DNA of 64,000 nucleotides. It comes from Ianthella basta. Its lineage: Eukaryota; Porifera; Demospongiae; Verongiida; Ianthellidae. This document shows positions 21,377 through 64,000 of this stretch, in pieces. The stretch spans positions 4,471,292 through 4,535,291 of the forward strand of contig OZ025890.1 of assembly GCA_964019415.1 (NCBI GenBank), written 5' to 3'. The translations under genes were made by a program, and so were the position numbers. Under the pieces are notes generated by a model, which was given only the letters and a program-made list of their open reading frames with translations, had not been told where the DNA came from and searched no databases. How positions within the stretch are numbered: position 1 is the stretch's first letter; every line of letters begins with the position of its first letter.

Positions 21377-22912
21377 TACTGGTTAGCCACTACATACAGT
21401 AGGTGCAATGTGTGTATGGTACACCAAACCTGTAACTGTAGTGACATGTATTGTTTGTTTGTTTGTTTGTTGCTGGCAGGTACTATTACGTACATTCGCA
21501 AGGAGAACTGCCTGTATCAGGCCTGTCCCACCGCTGAGTGCAACAAGAAGGTTACTGAAGGGATGGGCGGACATGGCTACTTCTGTGAGAAGTGCAACCA
21601 GCACTTTCAGGACTTCAAGTGGAGGCTGATGCTGTCGGTGAGTGCAGGGGAGGGTGTGTGGTGCAGGGAAAGGTGTGTGGTGTAGAGGAGGGTGTGTGAG
21701 TGCAGGGGAAGGTGTGTGTAAGTGTGGAGAGGTGTCTGTGTAATGCACATAGATGTGTTCATGAATGTGTTATACAGTATCTGCATGAGAGATAGTGTGT
21801 GTATTGTAGTGTGTGCATGTGTATACTGTATGTCACTGTCTGTGTATGATGTTGACATACGCTAGTTTGCTTCCACTACAGATCAGCATATCTGACTACT
21901 CGGGTGGGACGTGGCTGACCATGTTCCAAGACCAAGCTGAAATGGTGTTGGGGAGGAAGTCTGCAGAGATGGGGCAACTCAAGGAACAGGTGAGGAGAGG
22001 GTGGTGTGGGCACTGGCAGACACCAACTTGGCTGAATACGTACAATTTAGTGCGACAGTTTGCCAGTTACGTATGTGTGTGCTCCTGTAGGGGCTCAAGT
22101 GGTAAACTGAGTCAGGACCTTGTGTGTTGGTGAACTTTCACGTAGCAATAGGAACAATAAACGTATTACGTACAATTATTGTACGTAATACGTTTAGACC
22201 TTGAAGGTCTTTGACAGTTACAAAACAAACCTCAGTGAATCGGTACCTCGAGCCTCTGCCACGTTATGACTTTAGGAGCTTCATTGGGACTGCCATGATT
22301 CGTTACTCAATCATGTGTTAACATTGTAATGTTCTTACCACTCATGTGTAATGTCCATTGTCTTTTTTCATTTTCTCCTCAGAATGAGCAAGAGTTTGAC
22401 TCTGTTTGCCAGATGGCCAACTTTCAGGATTTCTCCTTTCGTGTCAGAGCCAAGATGGACACGTGGCAGGTTTGTGTGGCTACAGAATTGCACATATCAC
22501 ATGTTTATATTATGTTTGTGCATGTACGTATACTCATAACGCTTATGTGTGTAGCTCTGTATAACCATACTGACTGCATGTTGAGTATAGTGCCTCGAAC
22601 ATCTGTTTGTTTATTTGTTTCTTATTCAAATCAATACTTCATGGAGGAGTAGCTTGAAACATCACATGTTGGGAGAGGGAGGAGGGAGGACCATATAGTG
22701 CATTGCTATAACATACTCACTACTGTAACAGTGTGTGATGTTTCTAGCATGTGTGATTTGAGTTGGTGAGGTTGTATTTATTATTTTCGTATCAATGTTC
22801 TTGTTCTTAGGATGAACGTGTGCGTGTGACGTGTGTGGCCATCAACCGTTTCAACTATGCCCAGGAGGCGAAGAGGCTACTGGAAGAGACCAGGAAGCTG
22901 ATGGCACAGTGA
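18356..22912 (+). CDS. RPA1: Replication protein A 70-kDa subunit (14 exons)
   Basis: RPA1 is the large subunit of the single-stranded-DNA-binding heterotrimer used in replication, repair and recombination. Exons: 18356-18388, 18453-18500, 18586-18673, 18927-19032, 19342-19846, 20027-20200, 20289-20379, 20568-20777, 20936-21014, 21149-21294, 21480-21637, 21882-21989, 22383-22469 and 22811-22912; phases agree, giving 644 residues (human 616). The RPA70N fold comes first ([10 protein letters not shown]), then a Pro/Gln/Gly linker. DBD-A starts near residue 205 ([40 protein letters not shown]). DBD-B carries [14 protein letters not shown] and [14 protein letters not shown] carries [13 protein letters not shown] and the zinc ribbon ACPTAEC...FCEKC. 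All four zinc ligands are present. Its neighbour RPAIN encodes the RPA import factor. A possible poly(A) signal lies at 23272-23277. Confidence 0.97.
19042..19159. repeat. (TG)n microsatellite after the RPA1 exon 4 donor
   Basis: The TG run begins about nine bases into the intron and is interrupted once by TTTGTATGTT. Confidence 0.94.
20778..20826. repeat. (TG)n microsatellite that forms the RPA1 exon 8 donor
   Basis: The GT of the 5' splice site is the first unit of the repeat: the exon ends TTTGGAG and the intron starts GTGTGTGTGTG. Confidence 0.93.
21316..21374. repeat. (CA)n microsatellite
   Basis: A pure CA run lies about 21 bases after the RPA1 exon 10 donor at 21295. Confidence 0.94.
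22159..22195. repeat. Perfect 18-bp inverted repeat with 1-base centre
   Basis: The left arm AAACGTATTACGTACAAT at 22159-22176 and the right arm at 22178-22195 are exact reverse complements around a single T. It lies in the RPA1 intron after exon 12. Confidence 0.95.
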
Positions 22913-23331
22913 ACAGGATAACCACTTTGCACGCACTGTTACAGTTGTCGCTGAATTGCGCATTCATACACTGTGCACTTGTTACATTGTAAGCCATCGC
23001 TGGTAGTTTGTGCGTTAGCTTGGGTAACAAGAATGCAATGTCATATACCTTTGTACTATGTATCCCCTGTATTGCAACCTGCTGTCTAATGCAATGTGTG
23101 ATGGAGTCCAGTATAGTAACTTTCTTGAGAACATACAGTAATAAGTGAAAAATGGTTGTGGATCAAATCCTTAACAGAAATTTAAGTCAATTTGACACAG
23201 TACAGTGTTACACAATCAACCATACAGCAGCTGTATAGCCAAAATACACTAGATTAATAATTGAATGGTGGAATAAAACGTATAGCCAGCAGCCGGCCTA
23301 GCTGGCAGTGTTGGTTCTGCTCTCCAATCAC
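22913..23331. other. Short tail-to-tail spacer between RPA1 and RPAIN
   Basis: This 419-base spacer holds both 3' UTRs. A plus-strand AATAAA at 23272-23277 is the best RPA1 poly(A) candidate. No minus-strand AATAAA is seen just below the RPAIN stop. Confidence 0.6.
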
Positions 23332-25883
23332 TCACACAATGACGTACAAAAAGTCACAGTCCTGTGTACATATGCATAGGAGAAATAGTAAGGCAATAAA
23401 CACATAATACAGTATACAATTCCTGCATGCATTGATCCTATACAGCAGACAGTGTGTCCCCAGGTCCTTACCCTTAAGTAGGCACAGTACAACAACTTCA
23501 TTAGAATGATCTGCTTCCTCCAACGGTTGAAAAAAGTTTGAATGCGAGGGTGTACAGTAGATTTAGCAAATAATTAGATGAGCAATATATACGAATCAAT
23601 AATCAGTGTACAGTAGATGCTATGTGTGGCTGGACCCCTGTTCAGCTACATTTCTGCCCCTGTTAATGTGTGTAATGGTTGTGTGCAATGTAACACCACC
23701 ACTGTTAATTTGATTGGTCCATATGGAGTTACTGTATGAGGACACACATGTACTGAAGGCCTAGATGACCGTGTGATGTTCTGCCTCCCCCCCCCCCCCC
23801 GGCTACCAACACACTGTGACTGTGACTGCATGGTGCTGTACATACCTTGCACTTCATGATGAGGTTGTCCACTCCAGCTGTGCTGTCCACTGCAAACTGT
23901 GGAGGGGCGCAGCATGCCGAACTGTGTTCAGTACAACCTTCCTCCAACTGCAGCCTCATGTAAGACAGAGACACACCTCCAAACTGTAGCATTTGAGTAC
24001 ATACAAGCACAGTGGAAACAGTAGCATTGGGGACTAGCACAAGAATACATGCAGTCCTCTTATAAAGGGCACCTCTATAAACAGGACAGTGCCTAGTACC
24101 CCAGCTTCATGGAGGTGTGCACAAATATCACCTACATGCACAAAGGATACCTCTCTAATCAGGACATTTGATCACGAGCCTGTCCCAAAGGAGTCCACAG
24201 TTTTAGAGGTGACATTGTTACTGTGTAAACTTTGTTAGTCAGGACTCCACTAAACAATGGGTACACTGAAACCTCTGAAATGTGCAATACATGCACTGTA
24301 TGTATTTCCTGTAACCTTCCTCTGGTACTTATGTATAGTAACTCGAACCCATGCAGACACAGTGGAGCCTGTCTAAGATGTCACTGTGTTAGGCAGCCAC
24401 CTCTCTAAAACAGCCAGCCTCCCTGGCACCAAATAGCACTAAACCATTGCAATCTACCTCTGTAGAGCAGCCACCTGTCTATGTAGGTCAGTTATAACTG
24501 ACCCACAGGTGGCCATCTTAGATACATAGGTTCCACTGCATTAGGTACACTCACGCCTGTATCCAGCCTGAAACCACAGGAGCAGAAGATTACATTCCGG
24601 CTTTCATGGAGAATATTCCTGAATTCACACAGAAGAGATGCAATACTGCAAATGGAACATGCATCACTGAAAGCATAAGCCATTTACAGTACCATCCTGT
24701 TTGAGACCACAAGCAACTAATACAAACAGATGGGCCTATGCATAAGAGAGAACTGCAATGGTGAGCAAGTATGGCCTGAATTCATACAACTACTTATTAC
24801 TTTTTAGCACAGCCTCACTGCAATACAACGACCAGGAGGATTGCATGCTTTATCTGAACATACTTCTGACATATGGGGCATATGACATCATCTGTTGCAA
24901 GAGTGTTGAGTGCAGCACAGAGCGCCTCCTCAGAGTAGAGCACATCTCTCTCATACTGCTTCAGGATCTCCTCCTCTGCAGGAAGAACAAAGATTCTTTA
25001 ACATTTACACACTGTGCCTGTGTGTCCATAAGGATAGGTCTCAATATTTGTAGACCCGGTGTATAGTGACTATAGTGAGTCTCATGAGGTTCACAAGACC
25101 TGGTCACATGTACCTTCCCTGATGAGGTCCTTTGTGAGTTCTTCAAAGAGAGACACCATCTCCTCCACATCAGGAGGAGCATCACCCTATGCAGATAGGG
25201 GCATACACACAGAAAGAGCTAACACTGTTATCATGTACACGTATTTTCTATGTGTGACACAGTTTGGCTCTTCTTTGTGTGTCCACATGCAACTGTATTA
25301 AGGTGTACGTAAGTCCAGGTTAGCCTCCAATGTACTCACCAAGGACAGCTCATCTTCTGCTTCAGTGAGACTGCTGCCCTGGCTGCTGTGGGCGGAGTCA
25401 CCCACTTCCCCTCGCTTCCTCTTGCGTTGCATAACAGAGCTGTCGTAGGATGGCAAGCCACTGTACGTGCCCCTCAGCCCCTCCCACTGGCACAGCATCA
25501 CGTCGTGCACAAGTTGGCTTGCAAGGTCCCCTCTGGACTCTGCAGCGCCTCCTGATATGGTGCCCCTGTACTTCGTCAGCATTCTGTCACGGTCTTCCCT
25601 CAACTTATCCCTACATCTCTATATACAGTGATGCAGCGTGAATTACCAGACATGCAGACGTGAGTTAACTGGCAACACTGTACTACAGAGATGTGACAAT
25701 AAAGCACGTTCAATTCTAAAGGTGAAACTAATGAATGCTGTGCTCTTCATAAAGTGCCGCATACAGTCCAGTAGGCGCTATATTTACCTTACGCAGCGTC
25801 TCACGGAAGCGAGAAGGGGTCCAACTGCCAGTATGCTTGTAGAGGTCCTTTCTGCTTTGGAGTGAACTGCAACTTGCCGCCAT
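23332..25883 (-). CDS. RPAIN: RPA-interacting protein (7 exons)
   Basis: RPAIN binds RPA1 and carries the RPA complex into the nucleus with importin-beta. Exons in transcript order: 25788-25883, 25340-25618, 25114-25186, 24864-24975, 24555-24618, 23846-23983 and 23332-23361; all phases agree, giving 263 residues (human 219). The N-terminal basic segment reads DLYKHTGSWTPSRFRETLRK then RCRDKLREDRDRMLTKYR, matching human SLYKLVGSPPWKEAFRQR and RCLERMRNSRDRLLNRYR. The middle acidic helix reads EEILKQYERDVLYSEEAL. The C-terminal zinc module has CPICQK, FCSCG, HSSACC and MKCKDCDFLYVIV, in the human order (CPVC, CQCG, HSAHC, MSCLACDTWAVIL). The start is the first ATG giving MAASCSSLQSRKDLYK; an in-frame ATG further upstream at 25955 lacks support and overlaps the MED23 start. 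The insertion after the first basic segment (MQRKRKRGEVGDSAHSSQGS) is serine-rich and could carry a nuclear signal. Confidence 0.94.
24360..24538. mobile_element. Short MITE with CAGTGGARCCTGTCTA-like ends
   Basis: The left end CAGTGGAGCCTGTCTAAGAT is mirrored at the right by ATCTTAGATACATAGGTTCC then ACTG. It sits in the RPAIN intron just downstream of the zinc exon. Related copies lie at 31212-31380 and 55619-55813. Further decayed sequence of the same style (gggcacctctataaacagga) lies at about 24060-24260. Confidence 0.7.
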
Positions 25884-25954
25884 CTTTAAACGCTTTCGTC
25901 TACATTGCGTAATTGTGCGTTTGCACATCACCGTGTGCGTGTCAGTGGTGGGCA
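25884..25954. promoter_or_regulatory. Bidirectional promoter between RPAIN and MED23
   Basis: Only 71 bases separate the divergent start codons of RPAIN and MED23. It contains GC-bearing sequence with TGCGTAATTGTGCG and no TATA box. Confidence 0.6.
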
Positions 25955-58541
<32,587 letters not shown>

Positions 58542-58689
58542 GTGGGTGGTCATTTAAGTGGTACGGCCATGTTGTCATGGCAATCATGCTGTCATGGTAA
58601 CCACGATTGAGAGGATTTTGAAGAAATGATGTGCAAAGGTAATTGTGGAGTGCACTTGCTTAAAACACCCAGACCTGAATAATGCCTGT

Positions 58690-58795
58690 GTAGGCATCTT
58701 TAAACTTTTCAGGTTTCACGTGGTTGCAATGCCACCTGACCTCACTGTCATCAGTAGTGGGAGCTATGACATGATGGAACCAGCCTAGCTTTCAC
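58690..58795 (-). pseudogene. Relic of a collagen-like gene C-terminus
   Basis: About 100 bases align with the last exon part of the gene at 59815 (shared words: ccacctgacctca, tgtcatcagt, gctatgac, gatggaaccagcc, tcacaacactggtt). The rest of the gene is missing. It shows that the diverged pair was once a larger array. Confidence 0.8.
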
Positions 58796-58849
58796 AACAC
58801 TGGTTTCCTGCATTCTTAGCAAATAATAATTACAGTATATAAGGGAGAT

Positions 58850-59310
58850 GTGAAATTGGGCAACACCTGAACTGCAGGTGATGTGTTTAATATGTACATA
58901 GGATGAAAGGGAGGCATTGTCTATTATACAATCCCACAACACGAAGTCTGGCACTGTGGGCTCTGTTTGCTAAGCTGGTGAAAGGATGCTAATGTGTACT
59001 GAACTTTCCAGTGGGCAAAGGCACAGTTTCTCTGAGTCAATTACTGATTTGTCTTTGTGAGCTGACAGCCTTGTTCCACTAGGCAACCATGTGGCAGGGA
59101 GACCTTGTTCATGTGCACGTTTTATTTGCAAAATGTGTATATCAGGAATAATGCACCAAATCTAGATGTTAGCACACTGGCATACTAATTTTACATTTTT
59201 GCTAATGGTGCTGAGTCAGCATTGAGATTTGAGAAATTCATTAAAGGTAAGAAATATGATGCAATGTTTGATGTGTCTGCCTACAGCACCCAAATCTCTA
59301 ATTTAGTGAC
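58850..59310 (-). pseudogene. Orphan 3' flank of the diverged collagen-like family
   Basis: It matches the 3' flanks at about 59360-59814 and 62520-62794 (cacctgaact, agtctggcactgt, aggcaaccatgtggc, tgaga with aattc) and ends in tgcctacagcacccaaatct, the last codons of the family, after which homology stops at about 59300. It is a third, gene-less copy of the repeat unit. Confidence 0.7.
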
Positions 59311-59814
59311 TGCATGATAAAATAATGGAGTCACGGAAAGGGGCTGGCTACACAAGACTAGCAACACCTGAACTACTGGCTATTGGGTTAAAGGGAAAGC
59401 ATTTCCCCTAGATATCCCATTTCACAGAGTCTGGCACTGTAGGGTTCTTCATGTCAAATGAAAGGTGGTAAAAAGACACTAATGTCTACCGAACCTTTCC
59501 AGTAGACAATGGCACATCTTCTCTGAATCAGCTACTGAGTTGCATTAGTGAGCTGCTACCTTTGTTACAGTAGCATTAGGTAGCCATGTGGCAAGGAGAC
59601 TTTGTGTGTGGATTGAATACACATGTGTATTCAATTACTGTATACTTCATGAGCATATGTATGTATGAAGATAAATGCAGCAACTCAAGATGTCAGCACT
59701 GGCATACTGTTAACAGGTAATGATTCTCTAAGTTTACAGTTTTGCTAAGATTGCTGAGTCAGTATTGAGAAATTCCTTAAACTACAGAATGCATTGCACT
59801 GTTGTTGTGCTTGC

Positions 59815-61152
59815 CTACAGCACCCAGATCTCCACCAGGTCAGTGTAGACATCTTCTCGGGATCTTGGGTGATTGCTGCACCACCTGACCTCAATGTCAT
59901 CAGTGGTGGGTGCTATGACTCGATGGAACCAGCCGTAGCGCTCACAACACTGGTTCCCTTCAACAGTGCACCCTGCCCCATCCCACAGTGGGTCATTCCA
60001 GGATGTCTGTCCCCTCGGATTAACTGAGAACCCACTCTCACAATAGTGGTGCTCCCCAACAAAGTCTGGTACATGTGTAATTTGGTTTGTGTTGCTGCAG
60101 GGACATGCTATTCCTTCAGTTTCACTCCGTCTAGCAGCATAAGACCACAGGTGTTGGCGAGGTTGTCCTGCAGTGATGGAGATACCATCTAGGTAGGGAC
60201 CATCTATGATGTTGCCATGGTATGATGGACCAAAAGCACTGTTATGTCCAAACTGATAGCCTTGGACTATTCCACAGACCTGAGTGTAGTTGGTCTCTCC
60301 AGCAGGGAAGAGCACTGAAGAGCACTTATTGTCAACACTCCTACCACATGCTTGCTTGTTCAGTGCTGTGTTTGATGTCTCCACTAGCCCAGGAGGACAG
60401 CTGGCACCTTCTTCAGTCATGTTGATGTGTGCAACTCTCCTCCACTTCCCCAACTTTCCACAGAGGGTAAGTGGAGCATGGCAGTAGGTGAGGGCAGGCT
60501 CCTTGTCGTTGTACACCAAGTAGTAACCAGTTGAGCAGGAAGGGTCAGTTTGGAAGATGGCATCACACGACTCAGCTGCTGTGGTTTTACCCAGACCTGT
60601 CAGAGCGCACTTCGTGAAGTGTTTGCTTTTGAGTTGTGCAATTTCCTGGTCTTTGATGGTGAGCTGAGCCTGGAGACCTTCAACTGTTCTAGTCAAGTTC
60701 TGAATGACACCATGCATCAACATTCCCTGTAGGACTGAGTCCTTCAGCATCTGGAAAGTTTCATTTGTTAGTGTTACCACTCCAGGCAGTCCAGGTGGAC
60801 CCCGTGGCCCTGCGCTCCCCTGTCTTCCACTATTCCCCTTTGGGCCTTGCAACCCAGTTGCCCCAGAAAGGCCAGGATTTCCCCTTGGTCCCTGCTCCCC
60901 CCGTGCACCTTGGGGTCCTGTCTCTCCTGGGCCTCCTACCGCTCCTGGCAGTCCAGGCCCCCCACGATAACCCTTCATTCCCTGCTCCCCCTTGGTACCT
61001 TGGGGCCCCTGTGGTCCTGGGACACCCACTACATCAAGGTCAAGGTGAAGACGGCCTGTTTCATTTAGCAGAGAGCATCCTTGTCCTTGTCCAGTAGCAG
61101 TGCCCTCGCAGGGCAGCAGGACTAGCAGGAGCACTGTCAGTACACTCCACAT
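59815..61152 (-). CDS. Collagen-like secreted protein, diverged type, copy 6
   Basis: 445 residues, single exon, antisense in the next MED23 intron. The start chosen is [20 protein letters not shown], a clear signal peptide. There are 28 Gly-X-Y triplets ([20 protein letters not shown] to GLPGVV). A helical segment absent from the array genes follows ([20 protein letters not shown]), probably a trimerising coiled coil. The C-terminal module is the same as in the array: [83 protein letters not shown] and [10 protein letters not shown]. Its organisation (short helix plus coiled coil) differs from the array type, so the two clusters represent two subfamilies. Confidence 0.92.
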   Translation of the reverse strand: MWSVLTVLLLVLLPCEGTATGQGQGCSLLNETGRLHLDLDVVGVPGPQGPQGTKGEQGMKGYRGGPGLPGAVGGPGETGPQGARGEQGPRGNPGLSGATGLQGPKGNSGRQGSAGPRGPPGLPGVVTLTNETFQMLKDSVLQGMLMHGVIQNLTRTVEGLQAQLTIKDQEIAQLKSKHFTKCALTGLGKTTAAESCDAIFQTDPSCSTGYYLVYNDKEPALTYCHAPLTLCGKLGKWRRVAHINMTEEGASCPPGLVETSNTALNKQACGRSVDNKCSSVLFPAGETNYTQVCGIVQGYQFGHNSAFGPSYHGNIIDGPYLDGISITAGQPRQHLWSYAARRSETEGIACPCSNTNQITHVPDFVGEHHYCESGFSVNPRGQTSWNDPLWDGAGCTVEGNQCCERYGWFHRVIAPTTDDIEVRWCSNHPRSREDVYTDLVEIWVL

Positions 61153-62794
61153 TGCTGCTGTACTCACTAGTGAATGGTGTTGTTGCCAGCTGTCTCTTGT
61201 AATCATATTGTAGAACCCATTTAGCAACCTTTGGGATTCAGTTGTGGGCTTGGTTGCTTGTTACACAATTAGTTGGGAGTCAGAGGAGTCCTGTTAATGA
61301 CACTGGTTAAGCTAATTGCGGTGTTGAGAAGCTGACTGTCAGCAGATTGGCAGACAGTGAGTCAGGCCATACCAAGCTCCACTGTGGTATATAGCCATGT
61401 TCTGTTGCACAACGCATTGGCATTCTCTGGGTCAGCTGTGATGACCAATGTTATGCAGTTAATAAAACTCTGAAACAACAACTCAAGCTACTCAATAACA
61501 AAGCTATTGAAGCATCGATTGCACACAGTGTGCACACATCGAGCAGCCAGACATTGACTGCTACATAAGTAAGCCAATCCCTCTCACCTTGTTACAGCAG
61601 AAGTGGGCACACTTGGTATCAGGCAGAGAACAAACATGCAAGTGCAATGAACCAGAACTACAGAATATCGCACGGAGCATCTCATCTATTGTGTAAACTC
61701 TAATTTTTGCTGGACAAAGTTTTGCAAATCACCATTTGGAAGGGGAATTTGCAATATATTTCTGCATATATATGTTTGCCTGGTTATTTATGTTGGTATC
61801 ATGTGCAATGTATGTACATAACTGAAAGTGTAAAGCACGAAATGTTTGCGAGAATTAGAGCTTACACAGTATGGTCTCAAAGATGAACACTTCACAAGGG
61901 GAAGCCATGTTTACACAGACGTGCAATAACAAAGAATTCACGGGGACCACAAACAGTATACATATTCTTTGCAAGTGAGAACTGATATAACTGCATACAC
62001 TCTGTTGTTGTGAAGTAGTGGGAACTGCAAACAGTGCATTCTTCATCACATCTTGTTATAATAAACGTAACGCACATTTTCGTTGTCCGGGATATACTCC
62101 TTCAATTGTGGATGGAACGTCATGAAACTTGGTAGGATTATGAAGAGGCACAGTGTGAGTAACCTTGCTGAGCCGAAAATTGGTAGAATGCCGCTCTGTC
62201 AGGGTTCTTGCCACTGTTATGGTCACCGTCATATCTATGAGATAGGGAAAACATCGTGTTTCGTTGTTCACAAACTCCTCCATCAATTTTCCACTAATCC
62301 TCACCAAACTTGGAAGAGTATATCACGGCAATGCGGGGGGTGACCTAAGGTGGTTAGAGCCTTCGCCACTGATCTCCTTTAGACGAAATGGATTAACATA
62401 AGTAAATTCTGTTTGCACGGAGTTTTACGGAGTGAGTCTATGGAATGCCTGATCAAATGGACAGTTTTGATAGGTTCAACGTTCAAATTACCGACTGTAG
62501 ACTGGGAACCCACTAGCAAGCTGAGTTGCATTAGTGACCTGCTACCTTTGTTACAGTAGCATTAGGTAGCCATGCGGCAAGGAGACTTTGTTCATGTGTG
62601 GATTGAATGCACATGTGTATTCAATTACTGTATACTTCATGAGCATATGTATGTGTGAAGATAAATGCAGCAACTCAAGATGTCAGCACTGGCATACTGT
62701 TAACTCTCTAGGTTTACAGTTTTGCTAAGATTGCTGAGTTGGTATTGAGAAATTATTTAAACTATAGAAAGCATTGCACTGTTGATGTGTCTGC
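61153..62794. other. Spacer between diverged copies 6 and 7
   Basis: It contains the second copy of the 84-bp dispersed repeat (61836-61919), an unidentified stretch at about 62080-62460, and the 3' flank of copy 7 (from about 62520) that repeats the flank of copy 6. No gene supported. Confidence 0.55.
61836..61919. repeat. 84-bp dispersed repeat, copy 2
   Basis: Same orientation as 46955-47038 with two mismatches. Sequence on both sides is unrelated, so this is a mobile or converted fragment rather than part of the gene duplication. Confidence 0.88.
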
Positions 62795-64000
62795 CTACAG
62801 CACCCAAATCTCCACGAGGTCGGTGTAGACATCTTCAAGGGATCTTGGGTGATTGCTACACCACCTGACCTCAATGTCATCAGTGGTGTTTGCTATGACT
62901 CGATGGAACCAGCCATAGCGCTCACAACACTGGTTCCTTGCAGTAGTGCACCCTGCCCCGTCCCACAGTGGGTCATTCCAGGATGCCTGCCCCCTGATAT
63001 TAACTGAGAATCCACTCTCACAGTAGTGGTGCTCCCCAACAAAGTCTGGTACATGTGTAATGAGGTCTGATCTGTTGTTGCAGGGGCATGCTTCTCCTCT
63101 AGATTCATCGTGTCTCACAGCATAAGACCACAGGTGTTGACGAGGTTGTCCTGCAGTGATGGAGATACCATCCAGGTAGGGACCATCTATGGCTATATTG
63201 TGGTGGTATGATGGACCAAAGGCATTGTTCCATCCAAACTGGTAGCCATGGACTATTCCACAGACCTGAGTGTAGTTGGTCTCTCCAGTAGGGAAGAGCA
63301 CTGAAGAGCACTTATTGTCAACACTCCTACCACATGCTCACTTGTTCAGTGCTGTGTTTGAAGTCTCCACTAGCCCCGGAGGACAGCTGGTACCGTCTTC
63401 ATTCATGTCTATGTGTGCAACTCTCCTCCACCTTCCCAACACTCCACAGATGGTCAGTGGAGCATGGCAGTAGGTGAGAACAGGCTCCTTGTCATTGTAC
63501 ACTAAGTAATAGCCAGTTGAGCAGGAGGGGTCAGTTTGGAAGATGGCATCACATGACTCAACTGCAGTGAATTTACCCAGACCTGTCAGAGAACACTGTC
63601 CAAAGTGTACCCTTTTGAGTTGTGCAATTTCTTGATCTTTGATGTGAAGCTGAGCCTGGAGACTTTCAATTGTGTCAACCATATTTTGAATAGCACTGTG
63701 CACCAGCATTCTCTGTAGGATTGAGTTCTCTATCTGTTGGAAGCTTTCTTCTGTTAGTGTTGCCTTTCCAGGCGGTCCAGGTGAACCTCGTGGTCCTGGC
63801 CTGCCTTGCAATCCACGATTCCCCTTTAGACCCTGCTTGCCAACTCCCCCAGTAGGGCCTGAGTCTCCCCTTGGTCCCTGCTCTCCCCGTGCACCTTGGG
63901 GTCCTGTCTCTCCTGGGTCTCCCACTGGTCCTGGCAGTCCAGGTCCCCCACGATTGCCCTTCATTCCCTGCTCCCCCTTGGTACCTTGAGGCCCCTGTGG
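62795..64000 (-). pseudogene. Collagen-like gene, diverged type, copy 7 (partial, in-frame stop)
   Basis: The reading frame runs from the window edge (within Gly-X-Y repeats, [18 protein letters not shown]) through the coiled coil ([18 protein letters not shown]) and C-terminal module to [14 protein letters not shown] single TGA at 63340-63338 replaces the CAA found at the same place in copy 6 (NKQACGR); the frame is open on both sides and otherwise well kept. It is either a very young pseudogene, an allele, or a gene giving a product that stops about 170 residues early. The signal peptide lies beyond the window. Confidence 0.85.

Noticed and set aside
62080-62460. Possible gene in the spacer below copy 6
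   Set aside because: Short open frames only, no splice-consistent structure and no known motif; recorded as unidentified intronic sequence.

Overview
The window reads as nuclear DNA of an early-branching animal, most likely a demosponge. Seven conserved single-copy metazoan genes with short introns alternate strictly in strand. A family of collagen-like secreted proteins ends in a lectin-like module that I associate with sponges and cnidarians. Dinucleotide runs, minisatellites and small palindromic transposons fill the introns. The species cannot be named from the sequence alone.

Left part (1-25,900). In order: the 3' part of a rabaptin-5 gene (+, 831-4345); an intronless histone H3 with its own 3' stem-loop (-, 4429-4839); an ezrin/radixin/moesin gene of 15 exons (+, 6201-15793); an ORAI calcium channel of two exons (-, 16858-18134); RPA1, the large subunit of replication protein A, in 14 exons (+, 18356-22912); and RPAIN, the RPA-interacting importer, in 7 exons (-, 23332-25883). 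Two short bidirectional promoters are implied, ORAI/RPA1 (221 bp) and RPAIN/MED23 (71 bp). RPA1 and its import partner RPAIN lie tail to tail.

Right part (25,955-64,000). One gene, Mediator subunit MED23 (+), spans this half. Eighteen exons fit its N-terminal half; the rest lies beyond the window. Its introns carry other genes. The intron at 28800-32717 holds two sense-strand, single-exon cysteine-rich genes, one with a decayed RecQ-bearing DNA transposon next to its start. The 19.9-kb intron at 35490-55386 holds a tandem array of collagen-like genes, all antisense to MED23: four intact copies and one chimeric, frame-broken locus. The next intron beyond 58541 holds a second, more diverged pair on the same strand, one intact and one with an in-frame stop and its 5' end outside the window, plus relics.

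The array shows repeated flanks, a 179-bp identical tract between distant copies (gene conversion), a microinversion between paralogous spacers, and a MITE whose empty site survives in the sister copy. A candidate terminal exon with a poly(A) signal lies just inside the 19.9-kb intron and could end MED23 before the nested array. Exon boundaries were read by eye from splice sites, reading phase and remembered family sequences; no alignment program was run.
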